A DNA stretch of 7,771 bases, taken from positions 1 to 7,771 of the forward strand of contig JALSNA010000399.1 in the NCBI GenBank assembly GCA_026987255.1. Reading direction: 5' to 3'. Each line of letters starts with the position of its first letter. Position 1 is the stretch's first letter. Of this stretch, positions 6,098-7,771 are shown in pieces. Position numbers and translations under genes: made by a program. Source of the stretch: Hyphomicrobiales bacterium (GTDB lineage Bacteria > Pseudomonadota > Alphaproteobacteria > Rhizobiales > Aestuariivirgaceae). The notes below the pieces were generated by a model, which saw nothing but the letters and a program-made list of their open reading frames with translations, was not told where the DNA came from and ran no database searches.

Positions 6098-7222
6098 TCA
6101 TTGCGGCAACCCGGCGCGCCAGCGGGCCCTGGTTTCTTCCCGGAAAGCGGCAAAACGCCCCGCGCGGATGGCCTGGCGGATGGCGGCCATGAGCTGCTGG
6201 TAATAGGCGATGTTGGCCCAGCTGAGGATCATCATGCCGAGCAGCTCCCTGGCGCGCACCAGATGGTGCAGATAGGCGCGGCTCCACTGGCCCAGGGCCG
6301 GATGGGGATTGCCCGGCACGAGCGGGCGCATGTCCTCGGCGAAGCGGGCGTTCTTCAGGTTGATCCGGCCCCAGGGCGTGAAGGCCTGGCCGTGACGGCC
6401 CGAACGGGTCGGCATGACGCAATCGAACATGTCCACCCCGCGCGCCACCGATTCGACGATGTCATCCGGCGTGCCCACGCCCATCAGGTAGCGCGGCTTG
6501 TCCGCGGGCAGCAGCGGGGTGGTGAAATCCAGCGTGCGCAGCATCCTTTCCTGCCCCTCGCCCACCGCCAGGCCGCCTATGGCATAGCCATGAAAACCAA
6601 TATTCTTCAATCCCTTGGCCGACCTTTCCCGCAAATCGGGTTCGATACCGCCCTGGACGATGCCGAAGCAGGCGTGGCCGGGCTGCTCGCCAAATGCGGC
6701 GCGCGAGCGTTCGGCCCAGCGCAGGGAAAGCTCCATGGCGCGCTCGGCCTCCTCATATGTGTGGGGATAGGCCACGCATTCATCGAGCTGCATGTGGATG
6801 GTGGAGCCCAGAAGGCGCTGGATCTCCATGGAGCGCTCCGGGGAGAGGAAATGGCGGGAGCCATCGATGTGCGAGCGAAAGTGCACCCCCTCTTCGGTGA
6901 GCTTGCGCAGCGCGCCCAGGGACATGACCTGAAAGCCGCCCGAATCGGTGAGAATGGGGCCCTGCCAGCGGTTCAGGGCATGAAGGCCGCCCAGCTTCGC
7001 CACCCGCTCGGCGCCGGGGCGCAGCATGAGGTGATAGGTGTTGCCCAGGATGATGTCGGCCCCGGCCTCCTTGAGCTGGTCTGGATAGAGACCCTTGACG
7101 GTCCCTTGCGTGCCCACCGGCATGAAGGCAGGGGTGCGGATGGCTCCGCGCGGGGTATCGATGCGCCCGCAGCGCGCCGCGCCATCGCTGGCCAGCAGGG
7201 TGAAGGAAAAGGTCTCGCTCAT
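6098..7222 (-). CDS. tgt: tRNA-guanine transglycosylase Tgt, lacking the zinc ligands
   Basis: Exchanges guanine-34 of GUN-anticodon tRNAs for the queuosine precursor preQ1. The 374-residue product is near full family length and retains the active site: D93 in LTDSGGFQ, D147 in QLDECV, Q190 in FGIVQGG, GGLAVGE (216-222), and the nucleophile region [20 protein letters not shown] (262-281), where D267 corresponds to the catalytic Asp. The C-terminal zinc site is gone. Where E. coli has C302, C304, C307 and H333, this protein has N305, H307, L310 and A336, while the flanking [12 protein letters not shown] and YYQQLM are intact. The ATG at 7222 has GGAGG ten nt upstream and overlaps the queA stop (ATGA); an open extension to 7336 runs into queA and is not used. 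Function is probably kept, given the intact active site and the linked queA, but is not certain. Confidence 0.95.
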   Translation of the reverse strand: MSETFSFTLLASDGAARCGRIDTPRGAIRTPAFMPVGTQGTVKGLYPDQLKEAGADIILGNTYHLMLRPGAERVAKLGGLHALNRWQGPILTDSGGFQVMSLGALRKLTEEGVHFRSHIDGSRHFLSPERSMEIQRLLGSTIHMQLDECVAYPHTYEEAERAMELSLRWAERSRAAFGEQPGHACFGIVQGGIEPDLRERSAKGLKNIGFHGYAIGGLAVGEGQERMLRTLDFTTPLLPADKPRYLMGVGTPDDIVESVARGVDMFDCVMPTRSGRHGQAFTPWGRINLKNARFAEDMRPLVPGNPHPALGQWSRAYLHHLVRARELLGMMILSWANIAYYQQLMAAIRQAIRAGRFAAFREETRARWRAGLPQ

Positions 7223-7771
7223 GGTTCTTTCGCCTCCACGGCAGGAAACAGCAGGGAGGAATCGCCATAGGAATAGAACCGGTAGCCGGTCTTTATGGCA
7301 TGGGCATAGGCGGCCTGCATGACATCGAGGCCGCAAAAGGCGCTGACCAGCATGAAAAGCGTGGAGCGCGGCAGGTGAAAATTGGTCACCAGGGCATCCA
7401 CGGCGCGGAAGCGGTATCCCGGCGTGATGAAGATATCGGTCGAACCGGCAAAGCCATGGATGCGGCCCGTCTCGCCCGCGGCACTCTCCAGGATGCGCAG
7501 CGAGGTGGTGCCCACGGCGATGATGCGGCCACCCTTGGCGCGCGCCGCATTGAGACGCGCGGCCACGTCTTGTGACACCTCGCCATATTCGGCATGCATC
7601 CTGTGATCTTCGGTATTCTCGGCCTTGACCGGCAGGAAGGTGCCCGCGCCAACGTGCAAGGTGACGTGCTCCGTTTCCACCCCGCGCGCGGCCAGGGCAT
7701 CGAGCACCGCCTGGGTGAAATGCAACCCGGCGGTGGGCGCGGCCACGGCCCCGTCATGACGGGCATAGATG
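7219..7771 (-). CDS. queA: S-adenosylmethionine:tRNA ribosyltransferase-isomerase QueA, C-terminal part
   Basis: Transfers and isomerises the ribosyl group of S-adenosylmethionine onto preQ1-tRNA to make epoxyqueuosine, the step after Tgt. The gene runs off the right edge; 183 C-terminal residues plus the stop are visible, roughly half of a protein that is usually about 350 residues. The partial frame begins [19 protein letters not shown], a QueA signature. It continues with [60 protein letters not shown] and the terminal [12 protein letters not shown]. Codons read cleanly to the last base, with no sign of damage. The stop overlaps the tgt ATG as ATGA (7219-7222), implying coupled translation of two consecutive queuosine enzymes. 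The start and promoter lie outside the window. Confidence 0.96.
   Translation of the reverse strand, partial: IYARHDGAVAAPTAGLHFTQAVLDALAARGVETEHVTLHVGAGTFLPVKAENTEDHRMHAEYGEVSQDVAARLNAARAKGGRIIAVGTTSLRILESAAGETGRIHGFAGSTDIFITPGYRFRAVDALVTNFHLPRSTLFMLVSAFCGLDVMQAAYAHAIKTGYRFYSYGDSSLLFPAVEAKEP

Noticed and set aside
6029..7270. Long plus-strand open frame (413 codons) antisense to tgt
   Set aside because: It mirrors a well-supported gene, is rich in Gly, Ala, His and Arg, and has no recognisable domain. Such shadow frames are expected in GC-rich DNA.
7223..7336. 38-residue N-terminal extension of Tgt
   Set aside because: It lies wholly within queA and does not resemble Tgt; the ATG at 7222 with GGAGG upstream and the ATGA overlap is the natural start.

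Overview
The window is GC-rich, gene-dense bacterial chromosome, most likely from an alphaproteobacterium. The clues are a FabG beginning MFDLTG, a DUF3775 protein, a metal-dependent type KdsA, and an LprI-like/DUF1176-like secreted protein. This placement is inferred from family knowledge, not from a search. No mobile element, CRISPR array, tRNA or rRNA is visible. The genes are housekeeping or envelope genes, and seven of the eight lie on the minus strand.

Right part, in minus-strand transcription order: the C-terminal half of queA (cut by the window edge) overlaps tgt by 4 nt; together they serve queuosine tRNA modification. After a 127-nt, less GC-rich gap with nested inverted repeats come kdsD, kdsB and kdsA, joined by 4-nt ATGA overlaps. 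These three make arabinose-5-phosphate, activate Kdo with CTP, and synthesise Kdo-8-phosphate. The phosphatase KdsC is not in the window.

Middle: a lone plus-strand DUF3775 gene converges on kdsA with only 23 nt between the stop codons. It diverges from fabD across a 230-nt region that holds a 23-nt hairpin and a perfect TTGACA on the minus strand.

Left part, minus strand: fabD, then fabG (fatty-acid elongation), then a secreted protein that looks like an LprI-type N-terminus joined to a DUF1176-like C-terminus. acpP, the usual gene after fabG, is absent. A hairpin follows the last stop codon.

The strongest oddities are in the proteins. Tgt keeps every catalytic residue I can place but has lost all four zinc ligands of the family. 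KdsB has Asn where the family has its second metal-binding Asp, and a shifted [10 protein letters not shown] motif. I see no wholly new system; the window is mainly conserved core metabolism with these local departures.
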